DNA from: Rhabditoides inermis
Taxonomy: Eukaryota; Nematoda; Chromadorea; Rhabditida; Rhabditidae
Direction of reading: 5' to 3'
Assembly (NCBI GenBank): GCA_963966185.1
Contig: CAWZYM010000052.1
Span: 12,501-76,500, forward strand
Length of the DNA: 64,000 nt
The position numbers and the translations under genes were made by a program. Under the pieces are notes generated by a model. That model made no database searches. It had not been told where the DNA came from and was given only the letters and a program-made list of their open reading frames with translations. The stretch's first letter is position 1; each line of letters opens with the position of its first letter. Of the stretch, positions 37,794-48,848 are shown piece by piece.

Positions 37794-38333
37794 CGCTCGC
37801 TCGCCGAAAGGTTTTTGCTAATTGGTCCTGGAACAATATCTCTGTTTCCTGTTTTCAAGAATATAGTGGGTCCCCCGTTTTGGCGGTAGGCCAGTTGCGA
37901 AATGTCATTTTTTTATTATGCACAACCGCATACTTGATGCGTCGAACTACTCTCTCGCGTTTCCATCGCCTCCTCCCCACAGGCAATTTATGGGCACCGA
38001 GATGAGAGTTTGTAGGTAGTGATAGAACTAACTTTTCAGAATGATGTTTTCATGAAAGCAAACCATCACTATCAATCATGTTTTGTTCCGAGCATCTCGA
38101 ATATACCACATTTCGCAGGGCTCCGATGAAATTCACTACTTATGGCTAGAGTCCTGGTTCCAGCTGTCTAACATATCTGAATACAAGAGATTCACGCCCA
38201 CGCTCTCTCTCACTACCCACGCTCGCTTGTAGGGTCCGTTTGCGTCACATGAGTACCGTATTCTCAAAACCGGAGTGGCTACTGTGGCTTTCTCGCTATC
38301 CACGCTCACTTGTAGCATGTCTGGGCCCTCCAT

Positions 38334-38386
<53 letters not shown>

Positions 38387-38431
38387 CGCTATCCACGCTC
38401 GCTTGTAGGATGTTTGGGCCCTCCATACCCA

Positions 38432-38473
<42 letters not shown>

Positions 38474-38657
38474 TGGCTACAGTCCTGGTTCCAGCTGTCT
38501 AACATATCTGGCACCCTGTCTGGCGCTGTCCTTACCCACGCTATCTCTCAACTACCCACGCTCGTTTGCAGCATGTCTAGGCTCTCCATACATACCCACA
38601 CTCTCTCTCTCTCGCTATCCACGCTCACTTGTATTTGTAGCATGTCTGGGACCTCCA

Positions 38658-38743
<86 letters not shown>

Positions 38744-38770
38744 CGCTCGCTCGCTCGCTCGCTCGCTCGC
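36915..38770. repeat. Tandem duplication of a ~0.9-kb unit with CT tracts
   Basis: Copy 1 is 36915-37805 and copy 2 is 37806 to about 38770, with high identity including the unique start GAAAGGTTTTTGCTAATTGG. Differences are mainly in the lengths of (CT)n and (GCTC)n tracts. Each copy contains shorter internal repeats (CTATCCACGCTCGCTTGTAG, CATGTCTGGGCCCTCCATAC). A third, partial copy of the tail reaches about 38910. No convincing gene lies inside. Confidence 0.85.
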
Positions 38771-38811
38771 TATCCACGCTCGCTTGTAGCATGTTTGGGC
38801 CCTCCATACCC

Positions 38812-38896
<85 letters not shown>

Positions 38897-39879
38897 TCGC
38901 TTGTAGCGATACTGAATTCGTTCAAAATGGTCCGCATTGAAAAAAAAGTATTACGCCATTTCTCTCGACTGCACGTAAAAAATACAAATGCCTATAAGAC
39001 CAAAGCTGTTTTCTCAAAACAACCAAGACTTTCGCAAATGGACGCGCAAATGAGAGAGAACATAGAGTGATGATAGCAAAATTCATCGGATCCCTATGAA
39101 GTGTGGTATACTTGAGATGCTCAGAACAAAAGATAAGTGATAATTATGGTTTGGTTTCATGAAAACTTCAGGATTGTGTTAGTATTTGTAAACGTTTTAT
39201 GCATGGGCTTTTGTTGAATTGGGTCAAGACAAACTGACTCTCTTTACGCAAATACTTTTAAAAAGATAAGTGTGTTTTGATGAGGCTAACCAGTCGTAGT
39301 ATGTTATTATCTTATTCTAATCAGTTACGAATCTCGTTGGCACGAAAATCTTCTCAAACGTTTCATGTGTAAGCATAAAGAAATGCAACTTATGTCGACA
39401 AATTCAAACAGTGGTTTGATATGCGATTCTGATCTGATTTAAAAAAAAATATCCTATCAAAAATGTTCTACTAACAGTGAATCGCATCTGTGATCATACA
39501 TACAGGCCTCAGCGCGCAACAAACATGGTCGGAATTCGAATTCTGAGAATGTTCTACATGTCACACTTTCGACAGTCGAAGTTTACAGGTTAACAGTTTT
39601 TGTAATTGAAGGTTGTGTTATTCATACATTCCCAAAATGTTGAATATGATGAAAAATAAACTATCTTCAAATTTTCAAAAAAACAAACACAACAAACAAA
39701 ATAACAACAAAAAGACAACAACGTTTATACCGCACTGTCAAAAATGTTTAGTTTTAGCCAGAACTAAAAACCATCACATCACTCCATTCTCCCCACCAAC
39801 TCCTAGGTGGTACTATTCGTAAGTTGTACGGAATTGGAACCGAAAATAACGTAATATAATCCTGTATCTTTAAGAGACG
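38771..39879. other. Spacer with one small open frame
   Basis: After more CT tracts, a 47-codon frame at 38928-39070 (MVRIEKKVLRHFSRLHV...) is unsupported by splice context or family. The rest is A/T-rich without exons. Confidence 0.4.
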
Positions 39880-40210
39880 CTTCTTGACAGCCCGGTGCGC
39901 GGTCACTCATTTGAGTGACGGCAGATGCACGCGACGCACACGCAACGCACCTTCAATGTTAAAGAAAAATAAACTCATACTCATTGTCGATTTCTAAGAG
40001 CATGCAAGGTGGTCTCATAGCGTAGTGGCTAGTGAGCGCGGCCAGGAATCTGTTCTTTGCAGGTTCGATTCCTTTCGCTGCCACAAGTTTTGCAGAATTG
40101 CTTGAGCCAACCGCGACGCGGAACTGTTGCGTTGCGTGCGCCTGGGTTCACCGGTCAGTGAACAAATGAGTGACACTACGGCCGGCCGTGTCTTACAACC
40201 CCCCCCCCTG
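39880..40210. mobile_element. tRNA-like SINE/short element with inverted ends
   Basis: The centre (about 40011-40082) has a tRNA-like promoter: A box ATAGCGTAGTGGCTAG and B box GGTTCGATTCC at the usual spacing, but no acceptor stem that pairs. Related sequences GGTCACTCATTTG and CGACGCACACGCAACGCACC at 39896-39955 recur in inverse orientation at 40085-40180. A 12-bp perfect palindrome ACGGCCGGCCGT (40178-40189) and a C10 run follow. It could be a SINE or the 3' terminus of the adjacent Helitron; the evidence does not decide. Confidence 0.45.
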
Positions 40211-40292
40211 CCCGACAAAAACAAAAAAATACAAAACATTTATTCATCATTTAACGGTCTCAAAAAACGAATAAAATCTTTTTTCTTAAACC

Positions 40293-43200
40293 TCACATAT
40301 ATTCAACCATTTTATCAAAAACGACATTTCTAATGACATACTTATCTTCAATTTTAACAGTGTTGTTGGTGGATATTCTAATGGAATCGCGGGATGGAAC
40401 TCTAGAAAGTGCTGTATAACATTGTCCATGACTGAATACTGGTGTTCTTAAAATTAATCCAACTTTTTGGAATGTTTGCCCTTGAGATTTATTTATTGTG
40501 ATAGAAAAAGCCAATCTTATTGGATATTGTCGCCGTTTGAAAGCAATTGATAAATTTTCGTTTGTATATTCAAGATTCACCCTCGGTAAAAAAAAGATAC
40601 CTGCTATTGGTTTAGTTAGGTTTTCAACTTCTATACAGTGCTTATAAATATTTAATATTTTCAATCGTGTTCCATTGCACATTCCCATTTCAACATTCAA
40701 ATTACGCAACAATATTGCTATGGCTCCAATTTTCAAGTTCAGAACGTATGGAGGAAAATTGGATGGCGTCATATTTTTAGTATAGTCTAAGTTAACTGTA
40801 TTTAAAACATCACTCCGGTCAATGGTTGCTATAGGAGAATCTATTGCATATAAAGTTTTAGTTTCGCCAGGTAACTTTTCTAAAATGAGTTCATTTAATT
40901 CTAAAGAATCTTTGTTTGTGACAGTTAAAATAGCTCTTGTTGATAAAGCATGATCATTCTGGAATGCTGATTCGTCAAAAACCCATTCAATAACATCGGT
41001 TTCTTTGTTCATCATGATTTCCTCAGGAACATGTATAAATGCTGATTCTACTTGAATGCGTTTAGAACCCACTTTAAAAATCCATTCCGCAAACTCTTGT
41101 TCTGTTTTTTGTACTCGCATATTTGTTTTTAACCTTAAAAGTGTGAAGTGTTTCCATAATTCACTCATTACATGCGTCGAATTAACAATTTCATCATCCG
41201 ATCCTTTAATTATGACAGGTAACAATTGCTTGAAATCTCCACCCATAATTAAAAGTTTTCCTCCAAAAAGAACATTATTATTCATTAATCTTTTTAAAAA
41301 TTTATCAATTATTTCTAAAACAATTCGGCTTTGCATAGGGGCTTCATCCCAAATGATGCAATCAGCAAGAAACAGGCGTTGCGCTTTCTCCGAATGATTT
41401 TCTAAAACACTTTCTGACTGAGCATTTGCATCAAGGGGTATTCCAAAAGCAGAATGTACTGTAGTTCCACTTTCAAGTAATGTAGCAGCAATTCCTGTGG
41501 ACGCAGTAACAATGACGTTTTTATAATGTGTTTTACAATATTCAATTATCAAGTTGTACAAATATGTTTTACCACATCCGCCACTACCTTGTAAAAAAAC
41601 TGCTTTTTCTTTATTTGAATCATCATTATTTATCAATTCACAAATATGATCGAAAGCTATTTTTTGATCCACGTTTAGTGTACCAATTTTATCTGTTAGT
41701 TTGTTAATACTTTGATCACTAATTGGATAGGAGTCTTCATTTTCTTCATTAAAATCATTAAACATGAACTGCGTTGAGTATTCATTAAGATAATTTTTTA
41801 GTTGGTCGAAAATATTATCAAGTCCGTGATTTTTCAATGAACTATTACATTTCTTAAGCATTGATTGAATGTGATTTAACGCGTCATACTCTAACTTTCT
41901 GTTTGATCCACCGTGCTTATTTTTCGCGATCATGAATTTTTTATATTTGTCCCACAGAGCGATTGGATCAGGTGGATTGCAATTTTCCAAAATCACACTA
42001 AAAAGCCATCTGATTTTCTTATAACTACTGAATTGGGATGCTTCTTGAAGACACTTGTCCCATTCATTGTCATCATTAATAATTCCCATAATTCTTGCCG
42101 CTTCCATGAAGTGCGTATAGGTTGTCCCGTTAACTGTTCTTAGTTCTAAATATGAACGTGGACAAGTTACATGTAATATAATAGCTCTCAGAGCATATAG
42201 TTCTTGATTATTAGGTGAAACTGGATATACAACCACAATAGTTTTTCTAGAAAAGTTTGTTCTTTTAACGTATACTTGCTTCAATTTATTATATGTGTAG
42301 AATTTAGGAACCTCATCAAAACGTAGAGTTTTTGCGAAAGCGTCATCGCTGTTCATTAGTTTGAAAGTGGCTAGCAATTTACTTTTGGATTCTTTTTCAA
42401 TAGCATCTTCTTCAAATCCAGGTTTGAATATTACACTTTCGTCATTTTCTAGATGAACTGAGAGATGTTCTACAGTGTGAGAACTATATTGCATTCTAAA
42501 TCCGAGAAGTCTGTATGCAGCTTCCGTGGAAGTCAAATATCGACATAGTATATATTGTTTTCGTTCGTCATATTCAAATAATTCATTTCCATTTTTATCT
42601 TTTACAATGTAGTCGGCATAAGCTTTACGTACATCTGTATCGATTCCCACTATGATGTGATCGAGGCCCTTGTAAATATATTTAAACAAATATACAAACG
42701 TTAGAAATCCGGTGCACACTTCTACATTTATGTGACAATTAAATAGGGATAGCAGCGTCATATTATAAGGGACGACATGTCTGTTGTCAGCAATTCTCTT
42801 TTTTTTACCATATCCAAACGTTACGGTGTTTTTGTTATTTCTTCGTCGTAGTTGAGCACCACTATCAGTTATGAGTGTCATCTCATTAAAGGGAAAAGGA
42901 TAATTTTTCTCACAACGTGTTTTATGCTCGTGTTGTTTTCGACATGCTAAATGTTTAAAATTTTCATGTTCACAAGGACCATGAATCATGAGACGACTAA
43001 CCAAATCATGTTGATATTTTTTCATTTCGTACTCGGGATCGATAATTGACGGTAAATGAGGAATCTCAGCAGACACAAATTTCTCTATTTGTTTGATGGT
43101 AGATATTTTCTCCTTTAACATAAGAAGGCAATGTGCGTGAGGCATGCCTCTTTTTTGAAATTCAACAGAGATTATCATACCTGTTACTTCACCAAACAGT

Positions 43201-46200
43201 GTTCCTTTCATTATAAAATTTCTAAATTCCACCAGATAAGAATAAAACACTCTAACAGTTAAATATGAATTGTTGAACCATTCTTCTTTAACTCCACCTT
43301 TGAAACACAACAAGTTATCTTTTAACTCTACCCAATTTGGATTTCCAGTTATTGTAATGAATAGATCCGGTAGTCCAATGCAGTTTGACATAGCAAGACC
43401 ATTTCTTATTTTTTGCAAACACCAACTTCTTGATCCTACGTAACTCTCTGGGAGCATTATTATTTTACCTATTCGAATGTTTTCTTTTGACAGCCTATCA
43501 TCTAAGTATTTATACAAATCGCTTTTTCTTGCTTTCCAGTGTTTGAAATTTAATTCAAGTGCAGAAAACCGACCTTGTTCTACTTGCAAATAATTCTGAA
43601 TTACGAATTGGCTTGTTAACTCGCCATAACCGTGAAATAAATGATATTGGCCTTCATTTCTGAAAGCAGCGCAGTAGTTCATAAACTTAGCTCGACTAAT
43701 ATTGGAATGTTTTTGTTCATTTTTATCATCTTCATTTTCCGTTTCGATATCATCGTCTTTGTATTGGTCGTTTGAGTTTAGCTTACGTTTCTTGTTAACT
43801 TTTTTTTGTTTGGCATGACAATCCGTATAAAATGATTTTCCGTCCGGAAACAATAACGCATAACTCAACGGAATTAAGTGAATACTGAAAGGAACAACCG
43901 CATTATCTCCATTCGGAACTCTCGAATATATTCGTAAACCACGTACCATAGTATCTGAAGGAGGCACTCTTCCATCATCAGAAACATAAATACAAGCAGT
44001 CATATTTTCTACTGCAGGCACATTTAACGTTCCACGATGTTGTTGCGGTGCTATTTTCTGAGCAATTCTTTTGTTATCTTTGAAACACATGACAACGCAT
44101 TTCAATTCGTCCTGCTCTCCGGACAGTACTTTTTTTTCTTCGTTTTCTATCACTTCTTTCATTAGCATGTAACCTTTAGCAGCATAGTGATGTAACTTTA
44201 TGTACTGAAATAGTTTTTCTATCTCTAACAGAATTTCATCACTCAGATTCATGTTGTACTCTGAATTTTTATCTTTCAAGTATTTTGTATATTTGTTATC
44301 ATTAGAAATATATGCAAGCGCAAAAGGAGCCTCCCGATTGTTATCAATAGGTTGGAGATGACATATTTTTGTTGTTATCTCACCTTGAATAATGAACTGT
44401 CTAGGGCCTTTCGAGTTTATATCTGTACGTTTTTTGAAATTAGGTGAAGTGAAAGAGAGTAATGTATTTATAGTCCTCAGTTTGAGAAACATATCTTTAT
44501 TTTTAGATTGACCCATAAAATCTCTGACTTTTTCCATGAACGGATTACAACGAGTACTGTAAGTAGGTATATTTTTTCCTTCGCCACAACAAACAGTCAT
44601 TGGTTCTTTTTTGAATAAGAGTGCTGAGCAATACACACATTTTCGTTCCCCAAAAATCCCTATAGATATTTTAGAAAAGCTTATTTGCATACCAAGTCGT
44701 TTAAAATATAATAACATTTGTGTTTCGACAGCATTTGAACGTCTGTATTCAAACTTATAATTATTATTCATTGTATTGGGACTTAAATCGTTTTTGGGTA
44801 ATGGTACGTCTAACAACAATTTCAATGTGTTAATACAATTTTCATACGACAAAATGGTGTTAAGACACTGCTTGTTTGGGATGCAACGAACTACTGTAGA
44901 CGAATCACCTGTGATAGAGTGAATTAATTTTTGTACCATTCGTCGAAATTCTAGCCTTATAGTGACATGAATCAAGAATCGACATGAAACAGCTTGCTTG
45001 TGTTTAATCAAAACGATTAAAAACCATGATAACATATTGTCTTCCTTCAGTTCGTAAATAGGTAATATGTATTGAAAGTTCTGAAGTTTAAATATGGGTT
45101 CATTTGTGTAATGAATTGAAACAGGTGGAAGTACTGTGTAACTTTTATTTCGCTTTTCTGAAGAGGAAAATATCACTTCAGACTCCGCATGAAATTTAGC
45201 CGGTTCACCAGTTAAGTTATCGCAATATTCTTTCGAAAAAAACAATTTCTGAGTAGGTAATTCCGTAACCCTTAATTTTTTCGAATATGAGTGCTCTGTA
45301 ACAAAGTGTGGCTTGTTTGACTTAGTTACAAAAACTTGCCATATTATATCAGACGTGAATTTATATGTGTGTAAAAAATTGAACACTCCTGAAATGCTTC
45401 TTAACTCTTCGAGTGCAGTGGTATAGTATCTGAGTTGTGTATTATTTTTCCATAAACTTATTTCTTCAAAGTATTCACAAACTGCTGGTGAATCGTTAGG
45501 TGACGTGATAATCAAATCGAGTTGTTGTGTGTCATTTTCTCGGATTTCCAAAATCTCAAAGTGACTGTAATGAAGAGAATATATTGGAATAACAACAGGT
45601 GAATTATGTTTCGAGAGAAATCTTAAATACTCTGCTATCTTCGTCATATTCATGATATGGCATAATTTCACTGGTGTGTTTATAAGTGAAGCGAAAAACA
45701 TGAGTAACTTGTTATACGTGGATATCATGTTTTTTGTTTTTATTGACGTCAAATGGAATGAGGCTTCTGAATCTTTTAAGCTTGATATGAAATTGGGTTT
45801 GTTTTTTACAACTATAGAAGATTTAATGTCTTTTTCTGAAATCATTGATAAAATTTTGTATCTATGAATTTCAGGATCATATTCGTAATTGACTATTTTC
45901 TCGTTTAAAACATATGTTTTACAAAAAATCTCAAAAAATCTAAGAATATACACACCGCAATTATAATTGTCAGTTTGTTTTCTTATTGTGTTCTCGAGAA
46001 TTTGAGAAATGCGAATTTCACTGTTTTTACTGTTAGGCACTATTCTTTCATCTTTTTTTTTACTTTCAGTTATATCACTCCATAAATGTGAAATATAATG
46101 TGATTCCGAGTGATGATATTTGCGCTGATACGGATCGTAGAACACAATCTCTTTATTTGCAGAATCAAAAGCTGAAAATAACCAATGATTATTTTTATTA

Positions 46201-48848
46201 ATCATTAATATATAAAAACGAAAACCTGGTTGGAAAAACACATTTTTATCTGGTGCCAATGTCGCTAGGGTGTCCACAACGAATAAGTTTTCAATTTTCT
46301 TTTTTTTAATAAAATATTTGCAATACTCCATGATCACATGATCATTTATAAGTCTTTTATTCAATAAGCATTCATATTCTTCAGGAACATTGCTAGTTTT
46401 ATTGTTCTCAAGCTCAACCGTATTTATTAATCTGTATGTAGGGTTAAGTGACATATACATATAAGACTTGAAGTGCAACACGTTTACAGCCGATATATTC
46501 TCACTTCTCAAGTGTGCTTCAAAAATGCAACACATGAAAACATCACTATCACGTACAGATAATTGTTGAATACAAGGTTGCAAAACACACTTCATTTTTT
46601 CCTTGATTATTTGTTTCAAAATGATTTTCAAACGTTTGAAAATTTGTACGTAAAATTCATTTTTTTTCCTCATGCTATCCAATGCAATTAATTTGTTTGT
46701 TGACTTGTCAAAAACGCACAATAAAAAATGTCCATTAATCAAACAAGGTATATAAATATGAATAATTGTTGTCTTATGTAGAGAATTAATGTTTTCAGAA
46801 CAGTAATATATTTGTGTTTTACATCGCGAAACAAATTTTTCGAATTTAGATGTGTGTATATCGAAAACATTTTGCATTAATGGAGCGTAAAGAAGTGCTG
46901 ATGTTTTTCTATTTTTCACAATAGTTTTCATAAAATCTACAATAATACAGCTTTGTTTTACTACTGATTCTGTTCCGCGGAACCAAGAAAAGTATGAATT
47001 ATTCTCTGATAATGATATTTGAAACTTGTACACACAAATGTTCGAATCACTACAATCAAAATAATTACATTGAACGATTTTTGCTTTTTTAATGTGCTCA
47101 TGAGAATGGATAGGATTTTTTCGTTTGTTAGCAGGGGCATTTTTGAACTCCGAATTCTCATCAGCTGATTTCTGCTCGAGTATAAATTTCGATAATGGAA
47201 TATCCTCATGGAACCTATCATCAGAAATATGTATCCTTCGCAATTTTGTAACACTTCTGATCATAAAGTTATCTTTTTTATGGCGTTTTGATGACGTTAT
47301 AACAGAATGATTATCATGTTTGCGTTGATTTGATTCGCCTAATTGTTTGGTGATTTTACTACAAGATATAGACGTTGAATTAATAATGGTATTATTGGTA
47401 CTATTACACGCATAATCTGATTTTAAAATTGCTAAATAAATGTGATAGCGATAGTGATCTGTCGAAATTGATGACAACGTAATATTCAAAAAATATGATT
47501 CCATAAAGGCTATCATGTAAACACCACAACTGTGACCATCGTTTTGTTGTAAACAACTACTACTCACGCTTATTTTGGGACTAATTGATAATTTGAATAA
47601 ATGACAAATAAGTTGTTGCAAGCGACAGAAAACACGCGAATAAATAACTGACTCTTTTCCCCTCATTTTGCTATCATAAATCGTTATACACTTTTCAGAT
47701 ATGTTATATATGCATAAAAAGTAATGAAAATTCAACATGCAAGGTAGATAAAACGTTTGTACTTTTTCTAGAGAATTATTACTTGATGCGAATACCACTT
47801 CGGTTTCGCATCCATCTAAATATGTATTCAAATTATTTGTGTCCGTTTCAGATAAGTAGAAATGCAGAAACGTTATCTTCATATACGCAGCAAAAGTGTT
47901 TTTAAAAATAATATTCATATACTGTTCGATGTGAGTATCATTTAACCACTCGTTATCTTTCAGTAAGTTATAATATTCATGATTTCGACTTAATGAATTA
48001 ACAGTTTTTTCATGATATTGTCGGCAGATATGCTCATTCATACAATCAAAATATTTGATATTTTTCGGTATTTCATTCGCGTAGGTTGATTGTTGTTGTA
48101 TATTTACTGTAGCAGAAACGATTTGAGATTCATCAACAATACGTTTTGCATTGCAATCATCATGAGAAATCGCCGTAAACATATGAAAACGAAAATGTGC
48201 AGTTGAAATCATACTAAGAGCTCTTCCCGCGGCATACGCTTCACAAAAAGCTGTTAGATAAACTCCGCAACTGAAACTATCTTTTTGTTGTAAACAAGTA
48301 TCATCTATAAATACTGAAATACGACTGAAATTAAATATACTTTTTAACAGAAACTCCAAGCGTTGAGTTACAAACTTATAGTTTTTACCATTCCGTTTGC
48401 TGTCCATGATTTTAAGCTCACGCCTTTCAATGTCGAATACACATAAAAAATAATGATTTTTGAGTAAACATGGTAAAAATAATACTTGCATATCCATGTC
48501 GTCCTTTACAGATTGACCGTTCAAAATAATTTCACTTTTACATCCGTCAACATACTCACATAATTGAGAAGTATTATTCTCAGATAAATATAAATGCAGA
48601 AATGTTATCCTCATATATGCAGACTTTGTTCCTCGTAATATAACATCCAAATACTTCATTATGTGATAATCTATTAACCACTCGTCATCTTTCAACAATG
48701 TATAATAATCTTCATTCTTATTGTACAGACTTAAAATATCCTTACAGCGTGCTTGACACGTTGTTGGACTCTTGCACGCAAAATAACCTACAATTGGAAA
48801 TGAATTAAATTCAATTGATGAAAAATTATCATTATTCAAATTAATCAT
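40293..48848 (-). CDS. Helitron-type replicase/helicase with four Ulp1-like protease domains
   Basis: An uninterrupted 2,851-residue rolling-circle transposon protein. N-terminal quarter: four C48/Ulp1-like cysteine protease domains, with catalytic Cys motifs at about residues 194 (DSFSCGVYLTAF), 441 (GHSCGVYMIAF), 771 (degenerate) and 966 (NYNCGVYILRF). Each is preceded by an NHYFLCVFD-type His block and a D-S-K/M-R aspartate. In domain 3 the Cys aligns with Ser and the next Gly with Asp. A Cys cluster lies near 1411 (CVYCSALLF...CCGEGK). The Rep HUH nuclease is near 1904 (KRGMPHAHCLLML), with the paired tyrosines in FKYIYKGLDH near 2058. The C-terminal Pif1-like helicase has Walker A GSGGCGKTYL near 2419, IIWDEAPM near 2499, GGDFKQLLPVI and INKSQGQTF near 2788. 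The A/T-rich composition contrasts with neighbouring genes. The intact frame suggests recent activity. Confidence 0.95.
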   Translation of the reverse strand: MINLNNDNFSSIEFNSFPIVGYFACKSPTTCQARCKDILSLYNKNEDYYTLLKDDEWLIDYHIMKYLDVILRGTKSAYMRITFLHLYLSENNTSQLCEYVDGCKSEIILNGQSVKDDMDMQVLFLPCLLKNHYFLCVFDIERRELKIMDSKRNGKNYKFVTQRLEFLLKSIFNFSRISVFIDDTCLQQKDSFSCGVYLTAFCEAYAAGRALSMISTAHFRFHMFTAISHDDCNAKRIVDESQIVSATVNIQQQSTYANEIPKNIKYFDCMNEHICRQYHEKTVNSLSRNHEYYNLLKDNEWLNDTHIEQYMNIIFKNTFAAYMKITFLHFYLSETDTNNLNTYLDGCETEVVFASSNNSLEKVQTFYLPCMLNFHYFLCIYNISEKCITIYDSKMRGKESVIYSRVFCRLQQLICHLFKLSISPKISVSSSCLQQNDGHSCGVYMIAFMESYFLNITLSSISTDHYRYHIYLAILKSDYACNSTNNTIINSTSISCSKITKQLGESNQRKHDNHSVITSSKRHKKDNFMIRSVTKLRRIHISDDRFHEDIPLSKFILEQKSADENSEFKNAPANKRKNPIHSHEHIKKAKIVQCNYFDCSDSNICVYKFQISLSENNSYFSWFRGTESVVKQSCIIVDFMKTIVKNRKTSALLYAPLMQNVFDIHTSKFEKFVSRCKTQIYYCSENINSLHKTTIIHIYIPCLINGHFLLCVFDKSTNKLIALDSMRKKNEFYVQIFKRLKIILKQIIKEKMKCVLQPCIQQLSVRDSDVFMCCIFEAHLRSENISAVNVLHFKSYMYMSLNPTYRLINTVELENNKTSNVPEEYECLLNKRLINDHVIMEYCKYFIKKKKIENLFVVDTLATLAPDKNVFFQPGFRFYILMINKNNHWLFSAFDSANKEIVFYDPYQRKYHHSESHYISHLWSDITESKKKDERIVPNSKNSEIRISQILENTIRKQTDNYNCGVYILRFFEIFCKTYVLNEKIVNYEYDPEIHRYKILSMISEKDIKSSIVVKNKPNFISSLKDSEASFHLTSIKTKNMISTYNKLLMFFASLINTPVKLCHIMNMTKIAEYLRFLSKHNSPVVIPIYSLHYSHFEILEIRENDTQQLDLIITSPNDSPAVCEYFEEISLWKNNTQLRYYTTALEELRSISGVFNFLHTYKFTSDIIWQVFVTKSNKPHFVTEHSYSKKLRVTELPTQKLFFSKEYCDNLTGEPAKFHAESEVIFSSSEKRNKSYTVLPPVSIHYTNEPIFKLQNFQYILPIYELKEDNMLSWFLIVLIKHKQAVSCRFLIHVTIRLEFRRMVQKLIHSITGDSSTVVRCIPNKQCLNTILSYENCINTLKLLLDVPLPKNDLSPNTMNNNYKFEYRRSNAVETQMLLYFKRLGMQISFSKISIGIFGERKCVYCSALLFKKEPMTVCCGEGKNIPTYSTRCNPFMEKVRDFMGQSKNKDMFLKLRTINTLLSFTSPNFKKRTDINSKGPRQFIIQGEITTKICHLQPIDNNREAPFALAYISNDNKYTKYLKDKNSEYNMNLSDEILLEIEKLFQYIKLHHYAAKGYMLMKEVIENEEKKVLSGEQDELKCVVMCFKDNKRIAQKIAPQQHRGTLNVPAVENMTACIYVSDDGRVPPSDTMVRGLRIYSRVPNGDNAVVPFSIHLIPLSYALLFPDGKSFYTDCHAKQKKVNKKRKLNSNDQYKDDDIETENEDDKNEQKHSNISRAKFMNYCAAFRNEGQYHLFHGYGELTSQFVIQNYLQVEQGRFSALELNFKHWKARKSDLYKYLDDRLSKENIRIGKIIMLPESYVGSRSWCLQKIRNGLAMSNCIGLPDLFITITGNPNWVELKDNLLCFKGGVKEEWFNNSYLTVRVFYSYLVEFRNFIMKGTLFGEVTGMIISVEFQKRGMPHAHCLLMLKEKISTIKQIEKFVSAEIPHLPSIIDPEYEMKKYQHDLVSRLMIHGPCEHENFKHLACRKQHEHKTRCEKNYPFPFNEMTLITDSGAQLRRRNNKNTVTFGYGKKKRIADNRHVVPYNMTLLSLFNCHINVEVCTGFLTFVYLFKYIYKGLDHIIVGIDTDVRKAYADYIVKDKNGNELFEYDERKQYILCRYLTSTEAAYRLLGFRMQYSSHTVEHLSVHLENDESVIFKPGFEEDAIEKESKSKLLATFKLMNSDDAFAKTLRFDEVPKFYTYNKLKQVYVKRTNFSRKTIVVVYPVSPNNQELYALRAIILHVTCPRSYLELRTVNGTTYTHFMEAARIMGIINDDNEWDKCLQEASQFSSYKKIRWLFSVILENCNPPDPIALWDKYKKFMIAKNKHGGSNRKLEYDALNHIQSMLKKCNSSLKNHGLDNIFDQLKNYLNEYSTQFMFNDFNEENEDSYPISDQSINKLTDKIGTLNVDQKIAFDHICELINNDDSNKEKAVFLQGSGGCGKTYLYNLIIEYCKTHYKNVIVTASTGIAATLLESGTTVHSAFGIPLDANAQSESVLENHSEKAQRLFLADCIIWDEAPMQSRIVLEIIDKFLKRLMNNNVLFGGKLLIMGGDFKQLLPVIIKGSDDEIVNSTHVMSELWKHFTLLRLKTNMRVQKTEQEFAEWIFKVGSKRIQVESAFIHVPEEIMMNKETDVIEWVFDESAFQNDHALSTRAILTVTNKDSLELNELILEKLPGETKTLYAIDSPIATIDRSDVLNTVNLDYTKNMTPSNFPPYVLNLKIGAIAILLRNLNVEMGMCNGTRLKILNIYKHCIEVENLTKPIAGIFFLPRVNLEYTNENLSIAFKRRQYPIRLAFSITINKSQGQTFQKVGLILRTPVFSHGQCYTALSRVPSRDSIRISTNNTVKIEDKYVIRNVVFDKMVEYM

